64,000 nt of DNA from Actinotalea sp. Marseille-Q4924 (lineage in GTDB: Bacteria; Actinomycetota; Actinomycetes; Actinomycetales; Cellulomonadaceae). The stretch spans positions 845,907 to 909,906 of the forward strand of contig NZ_CAKAKB010000001.1 of assembly GCF_916618755.1 (NCBI RefSeq). The letters run 5' to 3'. Under the pieces are notes generated by a model that saw nothing but the letters and a program-made list of their open reading frames with translations, did not search any database and was not told the DNA's origin. Within the stretch, counting starts at the first letter, position 1, and each line of letters opens with the position of its first letter. Below are positions 45,456-53,986 of the stretch, piece after piece. The position numbers and the translations under genes are program-made.

Positions 45456-46469
45456 ATGAGCGGTGAGACGCCCCGGCGCTCGCAGCCGACGATCTACGAC
45501 GTCGCCCGGCTCGCCGGCGTGGCGCCGTCCACGGTCTCCCGGGCCTTCGCGCGGCCCGGGCGCGTGAACGCAGACACCGCGCAGCGCATCCGCGAGGCGG
45601 CCGCCCAGCTCGGGTACCGCGCCAACCCGGTGGCGCGCGCCCTGTCCACGTCCCGCACGCGCATGATCGCGCTGATGATCTCGGACGTCACCAACCCCTT
45701 CTACTCGGAGCTCATCCGGGGCGCCCAGCTCGCGGCCTCGCAGGAGGAGTACACGGTCCTGCTCACCGACGCCCGCGAGTCCGACGTCGTCGAGCGCGAG
45801 TCGCTGGAGCGGGTCCTGCCCGTGGTCGAGGGCATCGTCATCGGGAGCTCCCGGATGTCCGACTCCACGCTGCGCGTCATCGCCAAGCAGACCCCGATGA
45901 TCGTGCTCAACCGCCACCTCGCGGGCATCCCCAGCGTCGTCACGGACAACCCCAGGGGGGTGCGGCGGGCGACTGAGCACCTCGGCGAGCTCGGGCACGA
46001 GCACATCACCTACGTCGCCGGGCCGGAGGCGTCCTGGGCCGACGGGATGCGCTGGCGGGCGCTGCGGGAGGCCGGCCACGAGCTGCACCTGCACACCCGT
46101 CGCGTCGGCCCCGTGGCGCCGACGCTCCAGGGCGGACGGGACGCGGCGGCCCTCCTGCGTGCCCACCTCCCCACGGCCGTGATCTGCTACAACGACCTCG
46201 TGGCCATCGGCCTCATGCGGACGCTGGCCGCGGAGGGCATCCGGGTCCCGGAGGACGTCAGCGTCGTCGGCTTCGACAACATCCTTCCGGCCGAGCTCGT
46301 GTCACCCGGTCTGACGACCGTCGCGTCGCCCCTGCGCACGCTCGGCTCGACCGCCGTGGGCAACCTCCTGGCGATCGTCCGGGGGGCCCTGCAGACCACG
46401 GACAAGCCGTTCGTCCTGCCGACGCGCCTCGTCGTCCGCGAGTCCACCGGGCGCTGCCCTCGCCGGTGA
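45456..46469 (+). CDS. LacI-family regulator of the uronate/NPN regulon
   Basis: A 337-aa repressor. The HTH is TIYDVARLAGVAPSTVSRAF, followed by hinge NPVARALSTSRT and a periplasmic-binding-protein-like effector domain (SDVTNPFYSELIRGAQ, VVGFDNI, VASPLRTLG). All seven operators in the region share the palindrome found at its own promoter, so it is the likely regulator of larA-larC, HAD-GH3, the importer, uxaC-uxuB, the two oxidoreductase units and gnd-larE-larB. The inducer is probably a uronate or aldonate intermediate; that is inference. Predicted leaderless. Confidence 0.92.
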   Translation: MSGETPRRSQPTIYDVARLAGVAPSTVSRAFARPGRVNADTAQRIREAAAQLGYRANPVARALSTSRTRMIALMISDVTNPFYSELIRGAQLAASQEEYTVLLTDARESDVVERESLERVLPVVEGIVIGSSRMSDSTLRVIAKQTPMIVLNRHLAGIPSVVTDNPRGVRRATEHLGELGHEHITYVAGPEASWADGMRWRALREAGHELHLHTRRVGPVAPTLQGGRDAAALLRAHLPTAVICYNDLVAIGLMRTLAAEGIRVPEDVSVVGFDNILPAELVSPGLTTVASPLRTLGSTAVGNLLAIVRGALQTTDKPFVLPTRLVVRESTGRCPRR

Positions 46470-46493
46470 GGCAACTACTGGCAACCGATTGCC
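46470..46493. promoter_or_regulatory. LacI-type operator 4 (uxaC-uxuB)
   Basis: GGCAAC-TACT-GGCAACCGATTGCC, starting at the stop codon of lacI. The right half-site contains the predicted -35 of uxaC. Confidence 0.8.
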
Positions 46494-46518
46494 GTCCGTC
46501 GACCGCCGCGCGGACGAT
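46489..46518 (+). promoter_or_regulatory. Predicted uxaC promoter, leaderless
   Basis: -35 TTGCCG (46489-46494) lies inside operator 4; -10 GACGAT (46513-46518) follows after 18 bases, and the uxaC ATG at 46525 is 7 bases further on. Repressor binding would block the -35 directly. Confidence 0.45.
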
Positions 46519-46524
46519 GGCGAC

Positions 46525-47934
46525 ATGGTTCAGCTCCGCCTCCACCCCGACCGCCTCCTGCCGACCGAGCCCGGCGTCCGGGACGTCGCACGCGAGATCT
46601 ACACGGCGGTGAAGGACCTGCCGATCGTGTCCCCGCACGGGCACGTGCCGGCGCGCTGGCTCGCCGACGACGTGGCGTTCGAGGACCCGACGTCCCTGCT
46701 CATCACGCCGGACCACTACGTGACCCGGCTGCTGCACGCACAGGGGGTCCGCCTGGACGACCTCGGCGTGGGCCGCGACGACATGGACGCCGACGCGAGC
46801 CGCGCCGCCTTCCGCGCGCTCTGCGCGCACTGGGACGTCTACCGCGGCACGGTGGTCCGCACCTGGCTCGAGGCCGAGCTGGTCGAGGTCTTCGGCGTCG
46901 ACGTCGTCCCCTCCGCGCACACCGCGGACGCGATCTACGACCGCATCGCGGCCCAGCTCGCGGAGCCGGCCTTCCGCGCCCGTGCGCTCTACGAGCGCTT
47001 CGACATCGAGGTGCTCGCGACGACCGACGACCCGTGCGACGACCTCGCCGACCACCGCCGCCTCGCGGAGGACCCGGCCTGGACCGGCCGCGTCATCCCC
47101 ACGTTCCGCCCCGACCGGTACCTCGAGCCCGCGGCTGAGGGCTGGAACGCCGCCGTCGACACCCTCGGCCGCACGGCCGGCACCGACGTCGACACCTACG
47201 GCGGCTGGGTCGAGGCGATGGAGCTGCGCCGCGCGCACTTCCGGGCCCACGGCGCGACGTCGACGGACCACTCGCACCGCGACGTGCGGGCCGAGCCCCT
47301 GGAGCGCTCGGTCGCCGAGGAGCTCTACCTCCGTGCCCGCAAGGGCGACATCTCCGCGGAGGAGGGCGACGTCCTGCGGCGCGACCTGCTCTTCCAGATG
47401 GCACGCATGGCCGCCGACGACGGCCTGGTCATGACGCTCCACCCGGCCGTGCTGCGCAACCACCACGGCCCGACCCACCGCTCGTACGGGGCCGACGTCG
47501 GCGCGGACATCCCGCTCCAGGTCGAGTTCACGCAGGCGCTGCGCCCGATGCTCGAGGCCTTCGGCACCCACCCCGGCTTCCAGCTCGTGCTGTTCACCCT
47601 GGACGAGACCGTCTACTCGCGGGAGCTCGCGCCGCTGGCGGGCTTCTACCCGTCCGTCTACGTCGGTGCGCCGTGGTGGTTCATCGACGCCCCCGACGCC
47701 ATGCAGCGCTACCGGGCCGCCGTGACCGAGACCGCCGGGTTCACCCGGACCTCGGGCTTCATCGACGACACCCGCGCCTTCCTGTCCATCCCGGCACGGC
47801 ACGACGTCAGCCGTCGCGTCGACGCCGGGTTCCTCGCCCGTCTCGTGGCCGAGCACCGCCTCACGGCGGACGAGGCCGTCGAGACCGCCCACGACCTCGT
47901 CCTCACGAACCCGAAGCGAGCGTTCCGACTGTGA
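46525..47934 (+). CDS. uxaC: Glucuronate (hexuronate) isomerase
   Basis: A 469-aa cytosolic enzyme of normal length. UxaC converts D-glucuronate to D-fructuronate (and galacturonate to tagaturonate). Family features include PIVSPHGHVPARW near the N-terminus, TTDDPCDDLADH, TFRPDRY, GWVEAMELRR, LHPAVLRNHH and GAPWWFIDAP. It is the first catabolic gene after lacI under operator 4 and overlaps uxuB as GTGA. Its presence with uxuB but without uxuA is the key to the proposed pathway. Confidence 0.95.
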   Translation: MVQLRLHPDRLLPTEPGVRDVAREIYTAVKDLPIVSPHGHVPARWLADDVAFEDPTSLLITPDHYVTRLLHAQGVRLDDLGVGRDDMDADASRAAFRALCAHWDVYRGTVVRTWLEAELVEVFGVDVVPSAHTADAIYDRIAAQLAEPAFRARALYERFDIEVLATTDDPCDDLADHRRLAEDPAWTGRVIPTFRPDRYLEPAAEGWNAAVDTLGRTAGTDVDTYGGWVEAMELRRAHFRAHGATSTDHSHRDVRAEPLERSVAEELYLRARKGDISAEEGDVLRRDLLFQMARMAADDGLVMTLHPAVLRNHHGPTHRSYGADVGADIPLQVEFTQALRPMLEAFGTHPGFQLVLFTLDETVYSRELAPLAGFYPSVYVGAPWWFIDAPDAMQRYRAAVTETAGFTRTSGFIDDTRAFLSIPARHDVSRRVDAGFLARLVAEHRLTADEAVETAHDLVLTNPKRAFRL

Positions 47935-49328
47935 CCACCTCCGACACCCGCCCCGCCGTGCGCCTGTCCCGTGCCGCGGGCCTCGGCCGGCCCACCGCGC
48001 CGGTCCGCATCGTGCACCTCGGCCTGGGCAACTTCTTCCGTGCCCACCAGGCCTGGTACACGGAGGCGGCTCCTGACCGCGACCACTGGGGCATCGCCGC
48101 CTTCACGGGCCGGTCGCCGCGGATGGCCGAGGTGCTCGGCGCCCAGGACGGGCTCTACACCCTCGTGACCCGCACGCCCGACGGGCCGCAGGCCGCGGTG
48201 GTGTCCAGCCTGTCCGCGGTGCACGCCTCGTCCGACCACGACGCCTGGCTGGGCTACTGGCGGGACCCCCGCCTCGCGGTGGTCAGCCTGACGATCACCG
48301 AGGCCGGCTACCTGCGCGGCCCCGACGGTCGACTCGACGCGGGGCGGGCGGACGTGGTCGCCGACGTCGCCGCGCTGCGCGCGGACCCCGCCGCACCGGT
48401 GACGACGGGCCCGGCGCGCCTCGTCGCGGGCTTCCTGGCGCGGCGGGCGGCGGACGCGGGCGCGGTGACGCTCCTGCCCTGCGACAACCTCCCGCACAAC
48501 GGCCCCGCGCTGCAGGCTGTCCTGGAGGACCTCGTCGCGCTCGTGGACCCGGGCCTGGCGGACTGGGTCGCGGAGAACGTCGTCGTCGCCAGCACGATGG
48601 TGGACCGGATCACGCCGGCGACGACGGACGAGGACCGGGCGACCGTCCGGGCGCTCACGGGCGTCCTGGACGAGGCCCCCGTCCCGACCGAGCCGTTCTC
48701 CGAGTGGGTCGTCCAGGGCCACTTCCCGCGCGGACGGCCGCGCTGGGAGGACGCCGGTGCGCGGTTCGTCGACGACGTCGCGCCCTTCGAGCAGCGCAAG
48801 CTGTGGCTGCTCAACGGAGCCCACTCGCTCCTGGCCTACGCCGGGGGCGTCGTCGGGCACCGCACCGTGGCCGAGGCGGTCGCCGACCCCGTCGTGCGCG
48901 GCTGGGTCGAGGAGTGGTGGGACGAGGCGGCGTGGCACCTGCCCCTCCCACCCGGCGAGCTGGCGGACTACCGCGAGGCCCTGCTGGCGCGCTTCGGCAA
49001 CGCGGAGATCCGGCACGTGCTCGCGCAGATCGCCGGGGACGGCTCGCAGAAGCTGCCCGTGCGGATCCTGCCGGTCCTGCGCGCCGAGCGGGCGGCGGGG
49101 CGACTGCCCGGCGGAGCGCTGCGGGTGCTCGCCGCGTGGATCGCGCACCTGCGTGGTGCGGGCGTCCCGGTGACCGACGTGCGCCGCGAGGAGCTGGTCG
49201 CGCTCGCGGCGGGCCCGGCCGAGGAGGCTGTTCTCCGCGTGCTCACGGTGCTCGGCCAGGACGTCGCCGACGACCGTCCGGTCGTCGAGGCGGTCACCGA
49301 GCTGGTGCGGGCGACCGAGGCCGGCTGA
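47931..49328 (+). CDS. uxuB: Fructuronate reductase (mannitol dehydrogenase family)
   Basis: A 465-aa NAD-dependent polyol/aldonate dehydrogenase. The nucleotide-binding start VHLGLGNFFRAHQAWY and the catalytic KLWLLNGAHSLLAY (Lys, Asn and His in the family spacing) are present, as is STMVDRITP. Co-translation with UxaC points to reduction of D-fructuronate to D-mannonate; tagaturonate reductase or mannitol dehydrogenase are alternatives within the family. GTG 47931 overlaps the uxaC TGA. A bidirectional hairpin follows. Confidence 0.9.
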   Translation: MTTSDTRPAVRLSRAAGLGRPTAPVRIVHLGLGNFFRAHQAWYTEAAPDRDHWGIAAFTGRSPRMAEVLGAQDGLYTLVTRTPDGPQAAVVSSLSAVHASSDHDAWLGYWRDPRLAVVSLTITEAGYLRGPDGRLDAGRADVVADVAALRADPAAPVTTGPARLVAGFLARRAADAGAVTLLPCDNLPHNGPALQAVLEDLVALVDPGLADWVAENVVVASTMVDRITPATTDEDRATVRALTGVLDEAPVPTEPFSEWVVQGHFPRGRPRWEDAGARFVDDVAPFEQRKLWLLNGAHSLLAYAGGVVGHRTVAEAVADPVVRGWVEEWWDEAAWHLPLPPGELADYREALLARFGNAEIRHVLAQIAGDGSQKLPVRILPVLRAERAAGRLPGGALRVLAAWIAHLRGAGVPVTDVRREELVALAAGPAEEAVLRVLTVLGQDVADDRPVVEAVTELVRATEAG

Positions 49329-49364
49329 GCGCAGGTCGGCACGCCGCGACCGGCTGCCTCGGTG

Positions 49365-49397
49365 AGGGCCGGGTCATCCCGCGGGAGACCCGGCCCT
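49365..49397. terminator. Bidirectional hairpin between convergent genes
   Basis: AGGGCCGGGTC (49365-49375) and GACCCGGCCCT (49387-49397) form a perfect 11-bp stem; the 11-base loop itself contains the palindrome TCCCGCGGGA. It lies 6 bases before the stop of the convergent PQQ-repeat gene and 36 bases after uxuB. Confidence 0.65.
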
Positions 49398-49402
49398 GCC
49401 GA

Positions 49403-50863
49403 TCATCCGAGCCGGGTCATGAGCTCAGGCTGGAGGGCGATGAGCCTGCGGCCGATCTCGAAGTACGCCACGACGTCGCGTGGCCCGGCAGCCGTCCAGC
49501 GGAGCTCTCCGTCGACCACGTCGACCGCCGTGAGCATCGGGCCCCGGATGTCCGCGGTCGGGACGATGACGACGTCACCATCGGTGAGCAGACCGTCGAC
49601 GGTCAGGTCGTGGTCGGCCCGGACGCCACCCGCAGCCGTCCACAGCCGCTCGCCGGTGCTGACGTCGAGGGCGATGAGGTCGCTCCCGTCGGTGGTGATC
49701 AGTCGGTGGTCCAGCAGCACCGCTCCGCTCAGCGGCGTCGCCGCCGCGGTCCACCGGGTCTCGCCGGTCCGGGCGTCCAGCGCGACGATCTCGCCGGTGC
49801 CCGGGGCGGTGAGCAGCGTGCCCGGGGCCGAGCCGTCGTCGACGGCCAGGTAGAGCGGCGGACCGTCGACCGCGAAGCCGTCCCGGCGATCGGAGCCCGA
49901 CACGCTGCCGTACGGGACGTCGGGGTCGGCCCTCGTGCTGCCCGCGACGAACCTGCCGTCCGCGAGGACGGTGACCTCGACCGGTCCGGCGGCGCTCTCG
50001 AGCTCCTCCGCGGGCCACTCCCCGAGGAGCTCTCCGGTCGGGGACAGGGCGATCGCCGTCGGGCCGGTGACCACGACGACGCCGTGCTCGACCTTGAGCG
50101 CCGGCGGGTGCAGCAGCCGTCTGGACACGCTGCCCGGCAGGGGGTGCTCGCTCACGGTCGTCCACCGGACACGGCCGGTCAGCGCGTCCTCGCGCCTGAC
50201 CTCCATGCGCCGGTCGTCGGCGACCGTCGCCAGCGCGACGTCGGCGCCGAGCGCCGTCACGGTGCCGAACGGGTCGTCGAGGTCGCGCTCGCCGACCGTC
50301 TCCCCGGTGTGCGCGTCGAGCACGAGCAGGCGCGTGGCGGACGACGCGGTGGCGGCCAGGCGGCAGGCGACGTGCGTGCTCGGCCCGGTCGGCGCGGCCA
50401 CCTCTGGTCCCAGGGCCAGGCAGCTCACGGCCCCGAAGGTGTGGACGTCCGGCAGCGCGACGTCCCAGCGCTGCTGCCCGGTCACGAGGTCGTTCGCGAC
50501 GAGCCGGAAGGCGTCCCCGCGGGGGAAGAGGCTGACCATGAGGTCGGGTCCGTGCACCGCCGGATGCTGCCAGCCTCCCGGCTGCGTCCACACCTCGCGC
50601 AACGACCCGTCCAGCGGCTCGAGCACGCCCTCCAGGGACGCGAGGCGGGCCGCCCGACCGCGGTCCTGGATGCCGTCGGCCAGCACCGCCACGGCCAGCA
50701 GCAGGCCGAGCCCCGCGGCGGTCAGCCACCGACGGCGCGCCTGTGACGTCGTTCCGGGCCCACCGCCCGGGCGACCGTTCCCGTGCAGCCTCGTCGCCCC
50801 GTGGTAGGTCGGGACGTCACCGTCCACGAGCTCGACATCACGCATGCGGTCGTCGCGCGACAC
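49403..50863 (-). CDS. Membrane-anchored PQQ-repeat beta-propeller protein
   Basis: A 486-aa protein with one membrane helix near residues 45-62 (WLTAAGLGLLLAVAVLA) after a short cytosolic part, then an extracytoplasmic beta-propeller built of PQQ-like repeats (GEIVALDARTGETRWTAA, DLIALDVSTGERLWTAAGG, MLTAVDVVDGELRWTAAGP). Such proteins act as scaffolds or sensors; no PQQ dehydrogenase site is seen. GTG 50863 lies 8 bases after TACCGT (50876-50871), hence leaderless. It has no uronate operator and interrupts the regulon. Confidence 0.8.
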   Translation of the reverse strand: MSRDDRMRDVELVDGDVPTYHGATRLHGNGRPGGGPGTTSQARRRWLTAAGLGLLLAVAVLADGIQDRGRAARLASLEGVLEPLDGSLREVWTQPGGWQHPAVHGPDLMVSLFPRGDAFRLVANDLVTGQQRWDVALPDVHTFGAVSCLALGPEVAAPTGPSTHVACRLAATASSATRLLVLDAHTGETVGERDLDDPFGTVTALGADVALATVADDRRMEVRREDALTGRVRWTTVSEHPLPGSVSRRLLHPPALKVEHGVVVVTGPTAIALSPTGELLGEWPAEELESAAGPVEVTVLADGRFVAGSTRADPDVPYGSVSGSDRRDGFAVDGPPLYLAVDDGSAPGTLLTAPGTGEIVALDARTGETRWTAAATPLSGAVLLDHRLITTDGSDLIALDVSTGERLWTAAGGVRADHDLTVDGLLTDGDVVIVPTADIRGPMLTAVDVVDGELRWTAAGPRDVVAYFEIGRRLIALQPELMTRLG

Positions 50864-50870
50864 CTCTGCC

Positions 50871-50876
50871 ACGGTA
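50871..50876 (-). promoter_or_regulatory. Predicted -10 TACCGT, leaderless promoter
   Basis: On the minus strand TACCGT ends 8 bases before the GTG at 50863, favouring this start over the frame's earlier GTG at 50872, which overlaps the hexamer. Confidence 0.45.
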
Positions 50877-50947
50877 CTCCGGTCCCGGCCGGAAGGATCC
50901 GCCCGCCGCCCGTCCCGTCGGGGTCGCGGTGCAGCGCCCCCGTCCGG

Positions 50948-51808
50948 TCAGAACAGGTGGCCGTACCCGAGCTCCTGCAGGTGGTCGCGGGACATCGCGA
51001 GGGAGTCGAACGGGTCGCGCCCGTAGGTGTCGTCCTGCTCGACGAGCAGGTGCTCCGCCCCACCGGCGAGCGCGGTGTCCACGATCTCCCGCCACGGCAG
51101 GGTGCCCTCGCCCACCTCGGCGAACTGCACGACGCCGTAGAACGCGGACTGGAACCCGGCACCGTCGCCCGCGGCGAGCAGGTCGAGCGCGGACGGGTCC
51201 AGCGGCCCGATGCGGTAGTCCTTGAGGTGCACCAGCCGGGCGCGCCCGGCGTACCGGCGCAGCACGCCGACGGGGTCGTGGCCGCCGCGGTGGACCCAGT
51301 GGACGTCCAGCTCCAGACCGAGCGAGGGCGCCTGCTCCGCGATGACGTCGAGGATCGAGCGGCCGTCCACGCGGGCGAACTCCACGTGGTGGTTGTGGTA
51401 GTAGAGGTCGATGCCTTCCTGGGCGAGGCGCTCGGCGTAGGTGGTGGCGCTCGCGGCGAAGCCCGCGACCCCGCCGGGGGTGACCAGGGCATCCAGGGGC
51501 AGCATCCCGATGCGGACCATCGTGGTGCCGAGCGTGCGGCAGTCCTCGACGATCTTGTCGAGGTCCTCGGCCAGGGTGTCGACGGCCAGCCCCTTGGGTG
51601 CCGTGAGCATGGCGGACAGCGCTGCCACCTCCACGCCGTGGTCGTCCAGACCGCGGCGGATCTCGGCCACGCTCTCCGTCGTCATCGGGACCTGCGAGAG
51701 CTCGACCGACCGGTAGCCGAGGCCGGCGATGCGGCGCAGGGCCTCGTACGGTCCGAGCTGGGCGAACGCGCCCTTGACGGTGCTGGTCTGGACGCCGATG
51801 CGTGCCAC
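50948..51808 (-). CDS. Sugar phosphate isomerase/epimerase-type TIM barrel
   Basis: A 286-aa protein of the AP_endonuc_2 (xylose-isomerase-like) superfamily. Metal-ligand positions are visible in YYHNHHVEF, LELDVHWVHRGG, LVHLKDYR and LLVEQDD. Family members are IolE/IolI-type dehydratases and epimerases or 3-keto-glycoside-processing enzymes. It is third in a minus-strand unit with another TIM barrel and a Gfo/Idh/MocA dehydrogenase. The exact reaction is not determined by the sequence. Confidence 0.82.
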   Translation of the reverse strand: MARIGVQTSTVKGAFAQLGPYEALRRIAGLGYRSVELSQVPMTTESVAEIRRGLDDHGVEVAALSAMLTAPKGLAVDTLAEDLDKIVEDCRTLGTTMVRIGMLPLDALVTPGGVAGFAASATTYAERLAQEGIDLYYHNHHVEFARVDGRSILDVIAEQAPSLGLELDVHWVHRGGHDPVGVLRRYAGRARLVHLKDYRIGPLDPSALDLLAAGDGAGFQSAFYGVVQFAEVGEGTLPWREIVDTALAGGAEHLLVEQDDTYGRDPFDSLAMSRDHLQELGYGHLF

Positions 51809-51852
51809 GGGTTCTCCTCCTGGGTCGGTCGACGCCGGGTCCGGCGGTCGGG

Positions 51853-52920
51853 TCAGAGCGTGATGCGGGTGCCCTCGCGGGCGGAGCGGTACACGGCCCG
51901 CACGAGGCCGACGGCGGCGCGGCCCGCCTCGCCGTCGACGAGCGGCGGCCGGTCCTCGCGGACCGCGTGGACGAGGTCGAGCAGCTGCCGGCGGTGGGCC
52001 TCACCCCATGCGGTCGCCTCGGAGCCGTCCGTCACCCCGCGCTCCGCGGAGCGGGTGCCGCCGGTGGCGACCTGCAGCGCGTCCGTCGTCGGCTGCCCCT
52101 GCTGGACGTCCTGCCCACGGACGGCGAGCAGGGTGACGCAGTCGCCCTCGAGGACGACGGCGCCGTCGGTGCCGTGGAGCGCCAGGCGCGCCGGCAGCCC
52201 CGGGGCGGTCGCCGTGGACGCCATGAGCGTGGCCAGCGTGCCGCCCGCGAAGGTGATGGCGGCGGAGGCGACGTCCTCGACCTCGACCTCGTGCGCGACG
52301 GTCGCGATGGCGCCGTCGACCGACACCGCCGGTCCGCAGGCCCACAGCAGCAGGTCGACGGTGTGGATGCCCTGGTTGATGAGTGCGCCGCCGCCGTCCA
52401 GGGCCCACGTGCCGCGCCAGGCCTCGGCGTCGTAGTACTCCTGGGTGCGGTGCCACGGCACGCGGCAGTCCGCCGCGACGACCCGACCGAGGGCGCCCGA
52501 GGCGAGCACCTCGCGCAGCCGGCGGGTGCCGTCGTCGAACCGGTGCTGGGAGATGACCGCGAGGTGCGTGCCCGAGGTGCGCTGCGCGGCGAGCAGCCGG
52601 TCGCAGGCCTCCTCGGTGACCTCCATGGGCTTCTCGACGACGACGTGCTTGCCCGCCAGCAGCGCCGGCACGCCGACCTCGGCGTGCAGACCGCTCGGGG
52701 TGCACACGCTCACGAGGTCGATCGTGGGGTCCGCGAGCACGTCGGCGTACGGGCGGGCCTCGATCCCGAAGGCGTCCGCCAGAGCAGCGGCCCGCTCCGG
52801 CACGACGTCGGAGCAGGCGACGAGCTCGACGTCGTCCGCCAGGGCGAGGAGGGCACGCGCGTGGGTCGGCGCGATGGTGCCGCAGCCCACGATCGCCGCG
52901 CGCAGCCGCCGCGACGTCAC
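51853..52920 (-). CDS. Gfo/Idh/MocA-family oxidoreductase (355 aa)
   Basis: The N-terminal Rossmann fold begins AAIVGCGTIAPTHARALL. The EKP motif VVVEKPMEV holds the conserved lysine, and the C-terminal domain has GGGALINQGIHTVDLLLW with the conserved aspartate/histidine pair. Such enzymes oxidise or reduce a sugar hydroxyl with NAD(P). GTG 52920 overlaps the stop of the upstream TIM barrel gene (GTGA), and 44 bases separate it from the next TIM barrel gene. Confidence 0.9.
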   Translation of the reverse strand: MTSRRLRAAIVGCGTIAPTHARALLALADDVELVACSDVVPERAAALADAFGIEARPYADVLADPTIDLVSVCTPSGLHAEVGVPALLAGKHVVVEKPMEVTEEACDRLLAAQRTSGTHLAVISQHRFDDGTRRLREVLASGALGRVVAADCRVPWHRTQEYYDAEAWRGTWALDGGGALINQGIHTVDLLLWACGPAVSVDGAIATVAHEVEVEDVASAAITFAGGTLATLMASTATAPGLPARLALHGTDGAVVLEGDCVTLLAVRGQDVQQGQPTTDALQVATGGTRSAERGVTDGSEATAWGEAHRRQLLDLVHAVREDRPPLVDGEAGRAAVGLVRAVYRSAREGTRITL

Positions 52921-53744
52921 CGGTACGTCACCCCTTCGGCGTCCAGGATCGCCATGAAGGCGCGGGTCGCGCGCCGGAAGCCGTCGGGTCCGGAGAAGCC
53001 GCCCAGGTGGTGCGCCTCGGCGAGGTGCGGCTCCATCGAGAAGAACCCGTCGTACCCGTCCTCGCGCAGCGCGCGGACCGTGGCGGGGATGCGGCCGTCG
53101 CCCTCGCCGGCGACGACGACCTTGCCTGAACCGTGCAGGGCGTCCTTGATCTGGATGTAGTCCACGTAGGGGCGCAGCATCGCGTACGCCTCGGGGAACG
53201 GGTCGACGCCCACCTGCACGAAGTTCGCCGGGTCCCACGCGAGCCGCAGGGCGGGGGAGTCGACCGCCGTCACGAGGTCGAGGACGCGCTCGGGGACGTC
53301 CCCGAAGATCGCCTTCTCGTTCTCGTGCAGGAGCACGACGTCGCGCTCGCGGGCCCGGTCGGCCAGGGCCGCCATGCGGCGGACGACCTCGTCACGCACC
53401 GCGTCGGGGCTGTGCTCGGGCCGGAGGAAGAACGAGAAGATGCGGATGTACGGCGCTCCGAGGCGCTCGGCGACGTCCAGGGCCCGGTCCATCCGCACCA
53501 GGTGCGGGTCGAAGGGGTCGTCGACCTGGATCTTGCCGATGGGGGAGCCGATCGAGGAGACCGCCAGGCCGTGGTCCTGCAGCACGGCGGCGGCGCGGTC
53601 GACCTGGGCGTCGTCGAGGTCGAGCACGTTCACGCCCCACGCCGACCGCAGCTCCAGGTGCGTCAGCCCCAGCTCGGTCAGCACGGCGCACTGCGTGGCC
53701 AGGTCGGCGTCGATCTCGTCGGCGAAGCCCGAGAGGGTCCACAT
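52917..53744 (-). CDS. Sugar phosphate isomerase/epimerase-type TIM barrel, first of the unit
   Basis: A 275-aa AP_endonuc_2-type protein. Glu/Asp/Glu metal-ligand positions appear in VVLLHENEKAIFGD, LRLAWDPANF, YIQIKDAL and GFFSMEPHL. It opens a three-gene unit under operator 5, followed by a co-translated Gfo/Idh/MocA dehydrogenase and a second TIM barrel. This trio resembles oxidise-then-isomerise or oxidise-then-eliminate sugar systems. ATG 53744 is chosen by the conserved WTLSGFADEI start; GAGGTG lies upstream. Confidence 0.82.
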   Translation of the reverse strand: MWTLSGFADEIDADLATQCAVLTELGLTHLELRSAWGVNVLDLDDAQVDRAAAVLQDHGLAVSSIGSPIGKIQVDDPFDPHLVRMDRALDVAERLGAPYIRIFSFFLRPEHSPDAVRDEVVRRMAALADRARERDVVLLHENEKAIFGDVPERVLDLVTAVDSPALRLAWDPANFVQVGVDPFPEAYAMLRPYVDYIQIKDALHGSGKVVVAGEGDGRIPATVRALREDGYDGFFSMEPHLAEAHHLGGFSGPDGFRRATRAFMAILDAEGVTYR

Positions 53745-53824
53745 GAGCGTCCTGCACCTCCGTCGCAGCCGTGCGGTGCGACTCACCGCGGGCGCTCCGA
53801 CGCTAGGCAGCGCCAGGACGACGA

Positions 53825-53848
53825 GGCCACCGGTTGCCGTCTGTTGCA
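53825..53848 (-). promoter_or_regulatory. LacI-type operator 5 (TIM barrel/dehydrogenase unit)
   Basis: Read on the minus strand: TGCAAC-AGAC-GGCAACCGGTGGCC. It faces the minus-strand unit starting at 53744. Half-site and palindrome spacing match the plus-strand operators. Confidence 0.7.
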
Positions 53849-53867
53849 GCGCGGTGGCCGGGTCCGT

Positions 53868-53891
53868 GGCAACTGGGGGCAACCGCTGCCG
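53868..53891 (+). promoter_or_regulatory. LacI-type operator 6 (dehydrogenase-MFS-gluconokinase)
   Basis: GGCAAC-TGGG-GGCAACCGCTGCCG, facing the plus-strand unit starting at 53987. It lies 19 bases from operator 5, so the two face outward back to back. Confidence 0.7.
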
Positions 53892-53986
53892 CCCGTGGGC
53901 CCGGTCGTGTGACCGTGACGACTGTCGGCGCTCGGCGTCGGCGGGCCGGCACCATCCGGCCCGGGAGCGTCGCGAGAGGATCAGTG

